A model generated the notes under the pieces. The model was not told the origin of the DNA. It ran no database searches and saw only the letters and a list, made by a program, of their open reading frames with translations. Below, piece after piece: positions 42,976-55,536 of a stretch of DNA of 64,000 bases (the first letter of the stretch is position 1; every line of letters starts with the position of its first letter). The translations under genes were made by a program, and so were the position numbers. This DNA comes from Austropuccinia psidii (taxonomy: Eukaryota > Basidiomycota > Pucciniomycetes > Pucciniales > Sphaerophragmiaceae), in the NCBI GenBank assembly GCA_023105745.1, contig JALGQZ010000009.1, positions 16,230,564 to 16,294,563 of the forward strand, in the 5' to 3' direction.

Positions 42976-44044
42976 AGAAATGATGTAAAAAATTCAAAAA
43001 TTCTTTAAAAATAAAATTCTTAAAGAATCTCTCTGAAGCTTTCAGGACCAATGGAGAACTGTATTATCTACGGTAAAACCAAAAATACTTATATTCTTAC
43101 TAGTAAAATTAAAAGTTCTACTTAAAGTCCATTTTTGACTATTCTACGTGAAACAATGAGTCTTCAAAAATTCACAGTCATTACAACCTGTCATTAAATT
43201 TCCAATAACATTGATAGCTTTGAAAAAGAAATTATCATTTTGAAACAAAAGAAGATTTACAGATTTTACCCCTTTTATTCTTAACCATATTGGGTTTTGT
43301 AGTCACATAAAAGCATCAATTAAGTAATTATGATAATCTTATGTGATAACAGATCATCCAATCAATAATCCAACAGGGTTTATTGTTTTCTCACTCACTG
43401 GTTTCTCAGTATGCTCTATGGCACACCTCTGTGAGCTGTTTTTGACTTAAAAGAGGCCTCCTCTTGCTCCTTTTTCCAAGAATCATCTTATTATGCATTT
43501 ATATCATTGTTACCAACAATTAAGTATTAGTTACACTATTCCTAGGGTTTTTGAATTCTTTCAGAATCAATCAGAAAGACGTGAAATCATAGAATCCAAC
43601 TATAAATTGTTGTAATCCTGCTAGAAATCATTTTGATCCCTTGAATCCACAATTCTACATCAAATTTCCCTACCTATATCTTCCAATAATTTATTTGGAG
43701 TATAAGTGAGTGATGTATCTTTAATTCTCAAATTTTTCCTCTAAAATCAGTTTTCTTCAAGAATTATGTTTATAATTATGCTTGCAAAAGATAATGATAT
43801 ATTAAAATAATTTTATTATTTTAATAAAAGAAGTTTTTATTATTAAATTCTTCTTGTAATTGATTCTTGTAGACAATTACTTCTCACTGTTAAAATCACT
43901 AGTAGTGTTTAACACACGGAAGAAATAGTTCTTTCATTATTTAATTGTGGCTATAAAATATTTTATTATTAGATTTCATAAGAACGGACATAGTACTGTT
44001 GATTGATAGTAATATTATCATCAGTTTCATAGTCACATACTACA
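42976..44044 (+). mobile_element. Probable LTR remnant hosting transposon A
   Basis: The last 40 bases (GATAGTAATATTATCATCAG then TTTCATAGTCACATACTACA) resemble the LTR edge seen reversed at 44330 and directly at 63301 (GTTTCATAGACAAACCTTACA). Directly after it the sequence becomes gene W exon 3 of copy B. So an LTR element of the same broad family inserted in gene W of copy B, and transposon A later landed inside it. No gene. Confidence 0.5.
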
Positions 44045-44329
44045 CAACTTGTGAGCCTGAACCTGAGGTGGTTCCCACACCATACATGGGGGGACGTTTG
44101 GTAAGTCACAGCTTTACTTTTTATACTCTTCCCAACTTTTACTCACCTTTCCTTCAACCATCTCCACCTCATCCCACTCCACCCCACTCCGTAATCATCA
44201 TTGACAATACCCCTGTTGGATCCCCCCTCTGCCACCTTCCCCTCCCATTCCCCCTCCATCCACTCCTATCCCGGTTCTCTCCCCGGAGATCCCTCCGATT
44301 TCCCTTGAGAGCCCAGAGGTCATCACTGG
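44045..44329 (+). pseudogene. Gene W fragment of transposon copy B
   Basis: Matches 35407-35700 of copy A: the Pro/Glu-rich exon 3, its GGTAAGT donor and the following intron and exon, with many substitutions. It is cut on the left by the LTR remnant and on the right by the Gypsy at 44330, beyond which copy B resumes near the A position 35929. About 250 bases of gene W are missing. No Zn2Cys6 domain here. Confidence 0.7.
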
Positions 44330-46516
44330 TGTAAGGTTTGTCTATGAAACTCTTGATAATAGTAGCAAAATCAAGAGTACTATGACTGTCCTCAGTAGAA
44401 ATATATAATATAATGGAATATTACAACCACAAATTTAAATATAATTATTAAAAATAATTAAATAAAAAGAAAAGAATTCAATTATTATTATAAAAATATA
44501 ATAATAAAAAAAATAATAATTATAATAAATTATAATTATTCTATTATTGTTATACTCACTGATGGTTATAACAATAAGAAGTGTAAAACTCTTAATGAGA
44601 CAATTACACGTGGAAAATATGAATATTAACCACTTATAAATAATATAAATATTATTTATAAAAGAATTAAGACACACACTGTGAAGAAATAATTCTTATA
44701 GAATAAAATTCTATATAAAAAAACTAATACTAGATAAAAAAGATATAGAACTTTAGAGAAAACTTACTTATGATATTAATTTAATACAAAAAGTCAAACA
44801 GCAACAGTTATTATATTAAATATTAATTATAAGTTTAAAACACGCCAAAAATCAATATTTTTAAAGATGAAACAACTTTTTATAATAAAAATTATGATTA
44901 AAGAGTTTTTAAGAGGAATTTGTGGATTTTTAAAAGATATTTAAGATGATTAATTTTATATAATAAAATATATTATTGGTGATTACAACAATAATCTAGA
45001 TTCTATGATTTCAATTATTTAATTTTAATTAATAAAGAATAAGATAACTTAAGAGTTACTTCAATAATAAGATTTTATATTTAATAAAACTTTACCTGTT
45101 TAAATTTCTAATATGATTGGATTGATAATGATTGATTGACAAAAACAGTGATGAAAAGTCACTTTTTATGTCTTCAGAGCAGCTCTCATGATTCATAATG
45201 GATAAAGGGGGCGTGTTCAGGTCAAAACTGAAAAACCATGCTTAAAAATAAAGCTCTCAACTTAAGGTAACATAATTTTTAATTCCAATTTAAAGTTACC
45301 AGTGTTATTCTTAACTCCACGTAACTTTAATCCTCATTTAAACTAATTATTTTAAGTTTTTAATATGAATTAACTTATTTATATTAAAGTTCATCACATG
45401 AACAGCTTAAAAATAGACTTTCAAGCAGAAATCTCTTAAACTCAATTTTTAATTAATTTTTAAAGATATTATAATTTTCTTTAAGCTTAATTCAAAGAGT
45501 AACTTTCCAGGCTAATTACCCAGGAAATTTATTTCTAAAAGATACTTAAAATTTAATTCACATGTAGATAATATTAAATTTTAAGCTGTGTGAAATTTCA
45601 AGCAAATCCATTAAGAATTGGATCTTTAAGGAATCTTTGAAGTTATTGCTATTTTTCCACGTAAAATAGCAATACACACCAAACCTTAACTTTTGATAAG
45701 GTTTTAATGCTTGTAACCTTAAAGTTTTAAGCTTATTTAGGTTTTTTAAGCTTAATTAAGCTTTGACAGTTCTTTAAACCTTGATTTCAAGCCTGCATAT
45801 TGGGATTTACCCTTTGGCAGCTTGAAATTCCTGTCTAAATTGGGATAAAACCAGTTTACACTTTAATGTTGGATCAAAGTCTAATCTTAAAGTTTAAATA
45901 AGGTTGAAAATCCTCCAATATAGGTGGACAACCTCAATTGAATCCTTGCAGATCCAAAAAGTTGGGTACCCCAACTCTATTTGGTCTTTTTCCTTTGTCC
46001 CACCTTTTTGCATGGATTTTGCTCTTTTATTTATTTAAAGCCAAACTATGGTGTTGAAACCTTTTAAATTCAGCTCATGCAGGATTTACATTCTGTATGG
46101 AAAATCCTCAGCCAATTCAGTAAATATACACAACACCTCAATTTTAACTAAAATTTTGGTATGTTTGCATAAACTTTATGCAGCTTTGAATTTAAGCTTA
46201 TTTAAGCTTAAATTTAACAATTTTAAAATTCTTTAAACGAAGCTACATTAGTACTGTGAGATTCTTAAATCTTCGATTAACATAAGAAATAAGTGTTTTT
46301 GGGTATAACACCTTATGGATGTACCCTAGGTTATTTTTGGTGTAGAATCCAAAAATGACATAATATTTATAACTTTGTTTATCCAAAAAAAAGTTATACT
46401 TATTTTTCTTTTTTTTATTTTAAATTGAATTAAAAAGTCTGTTTCAGACAGTTTTAACTGTGTATAAAGTTATTTGTGGCCTTATGGGTAAGCTATACAT
46501 ACCTCACAGGCTCACA
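44330..46516 (-). repeat. 3' LTR of the 8.4-kb Gypsy
   Basis: 2187 bp, starts TGTAAGGTTTGTC and ends GGCTCACA on the plus strand. Several per cent diverged from the LTR at 50575, so an older insertion than the giant Gypsy. Confidence 0.9.
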
Positions 46517-46545
46517 TTACCTACCACCAAAAAAAAATTGTACCA
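46517..46545 (-). promoter_or_regulatory. Possible polypurine tract of the 8.4-kb Gypsy
   Basis: On the minus strand GGTGGTAGGTAA lies directly before the 3' LTR, after a T run. Purine-rich but short. Confidence 0.5.
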
Positions 46546-46768
46546 CAATTTTTCTTTTGTAGTATACTCCCAAGCTTTTTGGGGGGGCTATAATCCACTT
46601 TCCAACCTCTCTACTTATACTTTTCTAAGTATGCAAAGCACACAATTCAAACTTTTCATTGAGCAATTGGTCTTTTCTCATGTCTGAATCTTCTGAGAAA
46701 CTTTTGAGAATCAGGTATTTGGCTTTCTACAATCCATTCATCTTCATGTTGTGGATTTTTATACCTGA

Positions 46769-47889
46769 CTAAGTATTCTCTTTCATTTTTCCCCTATGTC
46801 TTCTTCCTTTCAAGACTTTTAGTACCTTTTTCTCCTCCCTTTGATCTAGTGGGGGTACTTCTAAGGGTGTTTCATTTCTCAAAGGAAATAATTCCTTATC
46901 ACTTGAAGTGTAATGCTTTACTAGACTGACAGGGAAAGTTGGATGTTTGTTTTCCAGTTCTCCTGATAATTTTACTTGTACTGCATTTGTCCCATGAAGG
47001 GCTTTAATAATAAATGGTCCTGCAAAGGAATCTTTCAATTTCTTTGGGCCTTTAATATTATCAAAGTTCAAGGTTGAAACTAGTATTAAGTCCCCTACTT
47101 TGAATTCTGGGGTCTGATGACTTTTATCCCATTTTTGTTGAGCATATTCAAAGGCATCATTCATGCTTTGATTTGCATGATGTCTTACTTTATCAAGCAA
47201 TAACTTAAAGCTTGAAGCAGTTGGATGAATATCAACCAGATCTTTCTTCAAAGTATCAATTGGAAGTTTGGGGTTCCATCCTTTTTCCAACATTGCGGGA
47301 GTTTTGCCTGTTGAAGCATGGATGGAGGTCTTGTAGGCTAATTCCAATGCTGGTATAAGAATACACCAATCATGGGTAAAGCCATCAGAATCTTGAAAAT
47401 CCAGGCCATAAACACAAAATCTTCTGATCATGTCCTCAAGGTTTTGAATCATTCTTTCTGCCAGCCCATCTGTTTGTGGATGGTAGGCTGTTGAGAATGA
47501 TAGTCTTGTACCCAAAAGCTTAGGTAAATTAGTCTATAAGGCTGATGTGAATTTTGGGTCTTTATCACGAATGATGTTTTTAAAGAGACCAGTATGGGAT
47601 ATTACTCTATTCCAGATCAAAAGAGCTGTATCCATAGCTGTGTCATCTTTGTGACATGGTAAAAAATATTAGTGTTTTGCTATATCTATCCACAATAACA
47701 TGCATTGTAGCTTTTATCACCTCCAGGTGGTAAGGCAGTTACCCAATCCATGTAAACCACTTCCCATGGGGCATTTGGCTCTTGAATATGGATCATTAAA
47801 CCAAATATTTTACCAGTAGCTTTATTGGCTTTCTGGAATCTATCACAACTGTGGAAGTACTCAATGACATCTTTTCTCCAAGATGGCCA
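46769..47889 (-). pseudogene. pol: Integrase of the 8.4-kb Gypsy
   Basis: An intact stretch (47515-46769) begins inside the DDE core with FSTAYHPQTDGLAERM (catalytic Glu) and runs through the C-terminal GPFIIKAL module to a basic tail. The upstream half of the core is also present: VYMDWVTALPPGG and then IRDKDPKFTSAL, which carry the two Asp. It contains stops (for example a TAG where Trp is expected after TSAL) and frame changes. The zinc-binding HHCC module starts at the end of the RNase H frame (FHDNIYSGH). No chromodomain seen. Inactive in this copy. Confidence 0.8.
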
Positions 47890-48699
47890 TCAGGCACATG
47901 TCTGAATTCTTTCCAGAGTCCTGTCTTCAGAAAGATGTCCAGAATATATGTTATCATGGAATTCTAGTAGTATGGTGTTAATTAACATTCTACTACATAC
48001 GAACATGACACACGTGTGTTTAGATCTGTGATATAGTATACCATCAAATAAATGCAATCTTCCATTATCATAAGATGTTTTCCAAATATCATCCAGAGAA
48101 TTAGCCAAGGCTACATCTTTGCAATCTTTGTCAAGTAGAGCAGTAAGAATATGACAATTCTTATCTTGCTTATAGCTTTCTCTAACTTCTTCAAAGAATT
48201 CTGTTCCAACATCTGTGATATTAATTCCTTCAATTGAAATTTGAGGTTCTGCACTTGTAGGAACATAGGAAGGGTTGTCAGGTGTATTTTGTAATGCCCA
48301 TCTACTTAAGCCATCAGCATTCTTATGAATATTTCCAGCTTTATGTACTATGGTCATATTGCCTCTATACTCCTGTATAGCAATCTGCCATCTTAACATG
48401 TGTCTGTTTGGAGTTTTCATGTTAAGAAGTGATTTTACTGAATCACAATCAGTACTTACTTCAAACACACTACCATCAAGATAGTAATGAAGTTTTTCCA
48501 AAGCCCAAACAAGGAAAAGGCACTCCATTTGGCTAGCTTCATATCTGGCCTCAGTAGGTTTAATTTGTCTTGAAATAAAGCAAATTGGACCTTCATAAGG
48601 TTTGTCATTGACAATTTGAACTTTGTGAAGAGCAGCTCCTAAACCTTCACCACATGAATCAATATACAGCTTGAAAGGAAGTTTCCAGTCTGGAATCAA
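47890..48699 (-). pseudogene. pol: RNase H domain and integrase zinc-finger start of the 8.4-kb Gypsy
   Basis: 269-codon open frame. RNase H motifs: [14 protein letters not shown] (Asp), [13 protein letters not shown] (Glu), [12 protein letters not shown] (Asp), then the tether [11 protein letters not shown] linker leads to the integrase zinc-binding histidines ([15 protein letters not shown]). It ends at a TGA that replaces the Trp normally following. The RT-RNase H junction just upstream (48700-48870) is frameshifted. Confidence 0.82.
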
Positions 48700-48759
48700 T
48701 AATACTGGTGCATTGTTTAAGGCATACTTGACTTTATCATATGCTTGAATCCTCCCTGT

Positions 48760-49870
48760 GTCATTTCAAAAACAGTTTGCTGATCACAAATTCTGTATAA
48801 TGATCTGGCATGGATTGCAAAATTTTTCAGGTGTTGCCTGTAGTAACTGGCAAACCCTGAAAAAGACATCATTTATTTCTTGTTCTGGGGCATTTGCTTC
48901 AGTAAAACTGCAGCCACATTGTTTTTGTCAACACCAAGGCTCAGTCCTGAGACTACATGTCCTAGAGCTTTTAACTCATGAAACCCAAAATTACATTTCT
49001 TCAGAAATATTTTCATGTTCACTTGAAGAATTTTCTTAAGGACTAATGAAAATCTCTCTAAATGTAATTGCCAGGTGTCTGAATAAATGATAATGTCATC
49101 AATATAAATGATTAACCATCCTTCTGAAATTTCATGTGGGAAGATGGTATTCATCATTCTCTGATAATGAGAGGGTGCATTTTTAATAGCAAAAGGCATT
49201 CTCCAATACTCATAAATCCCACAATGAGCAATTATTCTCAATAATTTCCTAGCATGAGGTGCCAAAACGGTCTGATGAAAGCCTTTCAGAGAATCCATGG
49301 AAGTAATGAATCTTGCTTTGAAAAATTGAGTCAAAGTGTCATGAATTCCAGGGATTGGATACCTGGCTGGAATAGTATAGGTATTCAATGCTCTAAAATC
49401 ACCAACCATCCTTGAGTTATCATTATTCCAAGTAATGTGTACTGGAGTTGTGACTTCTACCTCCTCATTGTGTCCAACCTTTCTAAGAACTCCCAGTTTC
49501 ATTAGTTCATGAATATGATTTTCTAATGTTTATCTAGCCCTAGGGCTAGCTGGGTAAGCTGGTCTCCTTAATAGTGGCCAATAAGGCCTTTCCACATTAA
49601 GCATAATGTCCACTTCATGGCCTGTTATAGCCCCAAGTGGTTCATTATCTGAAGCAAAGGCTTCCCTGTATTGAAATAGAATTTCAATAAGCTCTTCATT
49701 CATTTCCAGTGTTAATTAAGGACTAATTTGTGCTTCAATCAATTGACTTGACACAAATTTTTCCTTATTAACATTTTTTACTTGTGTAATGACAGTAATT
49801 TCTCTTTTTTCTAGAGGAAAAGCCAATTTTTTTCTTTTATTTTTCCCTATAGTAGGAGTCATTGCACGTC
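48760..49870 (-). pseudogene. pol: Reverse transcriptase of the 8.4-kb Gypsy
   Basis: The best frame is 49502-48873. It has RMVGDFRALNTYT, catalytic ITSMDSLKGFHQ, MPFAIKNAPSHYQRMMN and IIYIDDIIIYS (YxDD box), then GFHELKALGHVVSG. The N-terminal approach (EILFQYREAFASDNEPLG, then PLLRRPAYPASPRAR) lies upstream, separated by a TAA near 49532. This is a conventional Gypsy RT, clearly different from the MGGYDERELD/FIDDGG type of the giant element. Inactive because of stops and a frameshift into RNase H. Confidence 0.85.
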
Positions 49871-50067
49871 AATTTTAAGAAAAAATAGACTAAGAATGGA
49901 ATGAATTCACCTGCTTGACCTTTAAAGGGTTCCTTGGTTATCAAACCCCTTGGTGCTGGGCTAGTCTGAATTTCAATACTAGAATCTGAGGCTTCAAAGT
50001 CTGAAGAGCTGTCTCTAATTGATGACACTAGAGAAGAAATGAAAATATAAGTTATTTTATCAAGCAA
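49837..50067 (-). CDS. Short upstream ORF of the 8.4-kb Gypsy
   Basis: 76 codons, acidic and Ser-rich at first (SSSDFEASDSSIEIQ), then PFKGQAGEFIPF. It sits where gag would be but is too short and has no zinc knuckle. Probably the remnant of a gag or pol N-terminus after internal deletion. Confidence 0.35.
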   Translation of the reverse strand: MLDKITYIFISSLVSSIRDSSSDFEASDSSIEIQTSPAPRGLITKEPFKGQAGEFIPFLVYFFLKLTCNDSYYREK

Positions 50068-50547
50068 TAAAAATAACTTATAAACTCAACTTAATGAATA
50101 AAGTTGTTTTAATGTAATTTATGGCAAATTACGTCAAAAATAAAGAAAAATGTCTAAGATAAAAGAAAAAATGTTTTTGATAAAGATTTTTAATTTTTTG
50201 GTTTTTTATTTGATTTTTTATTTTCTTTAAAGAAATAATAAATATGCAATTAACAAGTTTATTAAGCAAAATTGTATTACTATTCACTTTATACTAGAAT
50301 AACTCAAAGAATAAATTTCAAGTCTGTGATGTGAAAAAGCCACTAATTAGATAAAAGAAATTTATTCCAAGTCACTCAATAGTATATTGTTTCAAACAAT
50401 ATTCATAAGAAAAAATAACTTTATTAATATTATAAAGATTATTTATAAGGGATAAGTCCCAAAAAAGCCAAGATTGAGATAGATGTGGCAATTTTACGTC
50501 AAAAAACAGTAAAATAAGGTCTAGAATATGATTTATGTCCCAAAATT

Positions 50548-50572
50548 GGTTCAAATCATGGCCAGGCCCCCA
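50548..50572 (-). promoter_or_regulatory. Primer binding site of the 8.4-kb Gypsy (tRNA-Pro-like)
   Basis: Two bases from the 5' LTR. On the plus strand it reads as a tRNA 3' end: TTCAAAT loop, CATGG T-stem strand, CCAGGCC acceptor strand, discriminator C, CCA. A C at position 73 and this T-loop fit eukaryotic tRNA-Pro. About 25 bases match. Confidence 0.75.
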
Positions 50573-50574
50573 AA

Positions 50575-52726
50575 TGTAAGGTTTGTCTATGAAACCCTTG
50601 ATAATAGTAGCCAAATCAAGGGTACTATGACTGTCCTCAGTAGTAATATATAATAGAATGAAATATTACAACCACAAATTTAAATATAATTATTAAAAAT
50701 AATTATATATAAAAAAAATTGATTATTATTATTATAAAAATATAATAATAAAGAAAAATGATAATTATAATAAATTATAATTATTCTATTATTGTTATAG
50801 TCACTGACAATTATAACAATAAGAAGTGTAAAGCTTTTAATGAGACAATTACACGTAGAAAATATGAATATTAACCAATTATAAATAATATAAATATTAT
50901 TTATAAAAGAATTCAGACACAAACTGTGCAGAAATAATTCTTATAGAATAAAATTATATATAAAAAAACTAATACTAGATAAAAAAGATAGAGAACTTTA
51001 GAGAAAACTTACTTATAATATTAATTTAATACAACAAGTCAAACAACAACAGTTATTATATTAAATAATAATTATAGGTTAAAAACACGCCAAAAATCAA
51101 TATTTTTAAAGATGAAACAACTTTTTATAATAAAAATTATGAGTAAAGAGTTTTTAAGAGGAATTTGTGGATTTTTAAAAGATATTTAAGATGATTAATT
51201 TTATAAAATAAAATACATTATTGGTGATTAAAACAATAATCTAGATTCTATGATTTAAATTATTTAATTTTAATTAATAAAGAATAAAATGACTTAAGAA
51301 TCACTTTAATAATAAGATTTTATATTTAATAAAGCTTTACCTGTTTAAATTTGTAATATGATTGGATTGATAATGATTGATGGACAAAAACAGTGATGAA
51401 AAGACTCTTTTTATGTCTTCAGCAAAGCTCTCATGATTCATAATGAATATAGAGTGCGTGCTCAGATCAAAACTGAAAAACCATGCTTAAAAATAAAGTC
51501 CTTAACTTAAGGTAACTTAATTTTTAATTCCAATTTAAAGTTACCAGTGTTATTCTTAACTCCATTTAACTTTAATCCTCATTTAAAATAATTCTTTGAA
51601 GTTTTTAATATATATAAACTTATATATATTAAGGTTCATCACATAAACAGCTTAAAAATAGAGTTTCAAGAAGAAATCTTTTAAACTCAATTTTTAATTA
51701 ATTTTCAAAGAAATTATAATTTTCTTTAAGCTTGAATTAAAAGAGCAAATTTCTAGGCTAATTAGCCAGGAAATTTATTTATTAAAGATACTTAAGATTC
51801 AATTCACATGTAGATAATATCAAATTGTAAGCTGTGTGAAAGTTTCAAGCAAATCCATGAAGAATCATATTTTTAATGAATTTTTGAAGTTATTGTTATT
51901 TTTCCATGTAAAATAGCAATACACACCAAAACTCAACTTTTGATAAGGTTTTAATGGTTGTAACCTTAAAGTTTTGAGCTTATTTAGGTTTTTTAAGCTT
52001 AATTAAGCTGTGACAGTTCTTAAAACCTTGATTTCAAGCCCGATATTGGGATTTACCCTTTGGCAGCTTGAAATTCCTGTCTAAATTGGGATAAAACCAG
52101 TTTAAACTTTAATGTTGGATCAAAGTCTAATCTTAAAGTTTAAATAAGGTTGGAAATCCTCCAATACAGGTGGAAAACCTTAATTGAATCCTTGCATATC
52201 CAAAAAGTTGGGTACCCCAGCTCTATTTGCGCTTCTATTTATTTAAAGCCATACTATGGCCTTAAACACTTTTAAATTGAGCTCACGCAGGATTTACATT
52301 CTGTATGGCAAATCCTTTGCCAATTCAGTAAATATACACAACACCTCAATTTCAACTAAAATTTTGGCAAGTTTGCATGAACTTTAGGCAATTTTAAATT
52401 TAAGCTTATTTAAGCTTAAATTTAACAATTTTAAAAAAATTTTAGAAAAGTTACATTACTACTGTGAGATTCTTAAATCTTCTATTAACATAAGAAATAA
52501 GTGTTTTTGGGTATAACACCTTATGGATATACACTAGGTTATTTTTGCTGTAGAATACAAAATTAACATAATATTTTTAACTTTGTTTATCCAAAAAAAG
52601 TTATACTTATTTTTTGTTAATTTTTTATTTTGAATTCAATTAAAAAGTATGTTGCAGACAATTTTAACTGTGTATAAAGTTATTTGTGGCCTTATGGGTA
52701 TGTTATACATACCTCACAGGCTCACA
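50575..52726 (-). repeat. 5' LTR of the 8.4-kb Gypsy
   Basis: 2152 bp, same termini as the other LTR, diverged by many small substitutions and indels. Confidence 0.9.
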
Positions 52727-53154
52727 ACTGGGATAGTCTCAAAATACCCCAATAAATAAATAAAAATCACATTCTCTCCTCTTCTTATCCTTTATAATAA
52801 TTTCATTTAAATAAATTATTTTTATTCAATGATTTTTATGATAAATTTATACTACATTCTTTGCTCATGTGAAATTATATTTTCCTCAATGGCTCAAATA
52901 TCCTATTGTGCAAGAATAATTTTTTAAGTGCCCCACTAAATCTTTGATTCAGTATTTGTTTGTGAGAACCTCTTTTGCCAAAAATGTGCCAATAGTCACC
53001 ATTAACCCTCCTATATTTTCTTCTTCCATGGATTACAACCATCCCAGAGATCTTGGCTGTAATAATGGAGGGGTTTCCCGCATGTGAGCAATCCACTCCA
53101 GATTCATGAGTCATTGCCTTTTGTATGGTCACATACTATTAATCTTAGTTGTGT

Positions 53155-53665
53155 AAGGAATTTTTAGAATTGTTGAGAAGCTTCCCAGGAATAATGAATG
53201 CTCTGAATTGTTTAGAACATGTACAAGTGTAAGGATGTGCGTGTGAAGCCTTGAAAACATGTACAAGCATAAGGATTTGTGTGTGAATTGTTGGAAGCCT
53301 TCCCTGGCGTAAGCCATTGTTTTAATTGTTGAGAACCTACCCAAGAGTAAGGATTTGTGTGTGAAGTGTTGGGAGCCTGCACCCACATAAGGAAGTGTTT
53401 GAGCTTTTGGGAGGCTGCCCCGGCGTAGGGAATTATTTGAATTGTCGGGAACTTGTAAAAGCATAAGGATTTTGCATGTGAAGCGTTGGAAGCCTGGACA
53501 GGCAAAAGGTATTTTTGGCATTGTTGGAAGGCTGCTCCATCATAAGGATTCACAGTGCAAGGTTTTTTATGTGAAGTGTCAGGATTGTGGACAGGCCTAA
53601 GGATTTGCATGTGGCGCTTTGGGATCATGGACAAGACCAAGGAGCCAGGACAAGCATATGGTGGC
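53155..53665. repeat. Minisatellite 1 of copy B, decayed
   Basis: About 13 recognisable units with cores such as GCGTAAG, GCATAAGGAT and ACATAAGG; many cores have lost the CpG of copy A. Same position relative to the dioxygenase gene. Confidence 0.75.
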
Positions 53666-53822
53666 ATGTGACTGTATATGAGCCATTTCACCACTTTTTC
53701 ATGTGATCCACCATATAACCCCAATTCCAACCCATTAAAACCAGGTGTATACTGTCCTGCACATTATCACACCCTTATTCACCAATCACCCTCCAACTCC
53801 CAGATTCATCCACACTCCCTCA

Positions 53823-54114
53823 TTATTCTAATTGGGGTGAAATTATATTACAATCCTTGATGTGATAGCCTTCTCCCTTGCCAATCTCGTAATAGCCATG
53901 AATTTTGTGCCACATTGTTTTTGCCAACCTCCTTGAGCATTGTGCAGACATACCCACTAGTGTTGTGCTTTCATTGTTGTGTGCTGGATCAGTATAGTTA
54001 ACAGATGTACTACTGGCCCACACTACCTGAATGAGCCCATGAAAATTGGATAAATAAATTGAGAAGTTCTCATTTGGGAAAATCAATCTTCCCCCTGTAC
54101 ACCGCTTTTACACA
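53823..54114 (-). pseudogene. TET/JBP-like dioxygenase copy B, C-terminal piece
   Basis: Matches the last 90 residues of copy A (FPNENFSIYL, HGLIQVVWASS, GMSAQCSRRLAKTM). The presumed distal iron ligand has changed: SVNYTDP has Asn where A has His345. The gene is cut from its upstream part by the solo LTR at 54115-55536. Confidence 0.8.
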
Positions 54115-55536
54115 TGTCAGCCTGTGACTCAAAACCAGAGCACAAGCATGACAGCCAATATACCATAAATCAATGGTATAGCCAAGATACCACCAAAACA
54201 TGGAGCTGAGCCAAATCAGCTCAAAAGGTATCAAAAGAAGGAGGAAACTCACCCCTTTCTGAAAATATAAGTCCCATCACCATAGGACAAGAAATAACAA
54301 AGTTATTCCTGCTCAAAGTTATTGCTGAGCATAAACATTAATTTTCACCTCTCATCTAAAATCTAGAAGGAGAGGCTTAACCCCATCAAATGGGTACTCC
54401 AAATGAAGCTCTAAGCCAGGGCTATCCAATGGTACCAGCCAAACTGAGCTAGCACCAGTATTACTTGAGTTATGGTCAAATTCAGGCCAAATAAGGGTGA
54501 ACAAAACATTCCCCTCTCATCTAACTTCTACAGTTTTAGTGTGGGATACTTGAAGTGGGGTCTATTTGGAAAGAGCACAATCAGGGCTATCTGATGGTGC
54601 AATTCACTTCTTCATATCTCAACTATAACAGAAGTTATGAGGCAAACAAGCTCAATACAGCTTTTTGCCCAAACCACGCCTATGTACAAAAAGCCTTGTA
54701 CATGGGATAACTTTGTCATATTTAATGATAACCATACCAAATTGGGTATCATTGTGTAGAGCTCATACAGGGCTATCCAATGAACCAACTTTGAGCATGA
54801 TATCTCAACAACTGACAGAGTTATGGCTGTTTGAAGGTTATAATCCCACAATATGGCCAATACAGCTGTATTATGACAGGATACAGTTGTACTCTGATTA
54901 TGAGGTGTCAGACAGACGCTGAAGCTTATTTATACTTCAATACCTCATAACTAAGTCAAATACAGAGGTCCATACAGGTTCTGTACAGTTTCTGACGCGT
55001 CAGGAGCACCAGAATACACCTGTAAAGTCCATTGGTGAAAATTTTCACCCTGTATAGGGTAAAACTGACTACTTGTGGTTCTAAAACCACATTTCAACCA
55101 AATACTAGCCTGTATTGAGTGTATAGAACCACAAACCAGCCCACAGTAGTGAAAAATTTCACTCTGTGGTCGTGTGCAGAGGTAAACCACCTCCCACTAC
55201 CCCAGAACAAGATAAAAGGAGGCTTTGCCTCACCAGGAAGCAAAAAAAGCATCCTGTTCTTGATATTCTTACGTGGTATAACTTCTTAAAAAGGGAGTGA
55301 TACTCTTAGAATTTAACAGGTATACTTTAAAGTAAGTATTGTAGGGTTTGCTTTTGTAAACCAACAGGCAAACACTGCACCCAGGGCTATCAGCAGTACT
55401 CACCATCACTAAATTATTTTAGTATAGCCCTTTTCACTCATATTCTCACTCTAAATATCATCATTATTTTCGTGTCACACTCAGAGTTAAAGCTTTTATT
55501 ATCTTTCTGAAGCTATATCATAGAGTCACCCTGACA
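54115..55536. mobile_element. Solo LTR in the dioxygenase gene of copy B
   Basis: 1422 bp, begins TGTCAGCCTG and ends CACCCTGACA with TGTCAG/CTGACA inverted termini. The right flank is ACGCA (55537-55541) and the left is ACACA (54110-54114). The uninterrupted copy A (37677) has a single ACGCA, so the left duplication has changed from CG to CA. A third LTR family, unrelated to the other two. Short frames inside are not genes. Confidence 0.85.

Larger units (their letters stand above)
44330..52726 (-). mobile_element. 8.4-kb Gypsy retrotransposon, gag-less and decayed
   Basis: LTRs 44330-46516 and 50575-52726, flanked by ACTGG on both sides (44325-44329, 52727-52731). RT, RNase H and integrase lie on the minus strand in Gypsy order. 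The internal region is only 4.06 kb and no zinc knuckle or protease motif is found, so gag and protease were lost. RT and integrase are interrupted by stops, several fitting TGG to TAG or TGA changes. It inserted in copy B of the DNA transposon. Confidence 0.92.

Noticed and set aside
50541..50575. Possible tRNA gene (TTCAAAT T-loop and CCA end)
   Set aside because: Only the 3' quarter of a tRNA is present, CCA is encoded, and it abuts an LTR: it is a primer binding site.
54612..55190. Short frames inside the 54115-55536 interval
   Set aside because: The interval is a solo LTR with target duplications and an empty site in copy A.
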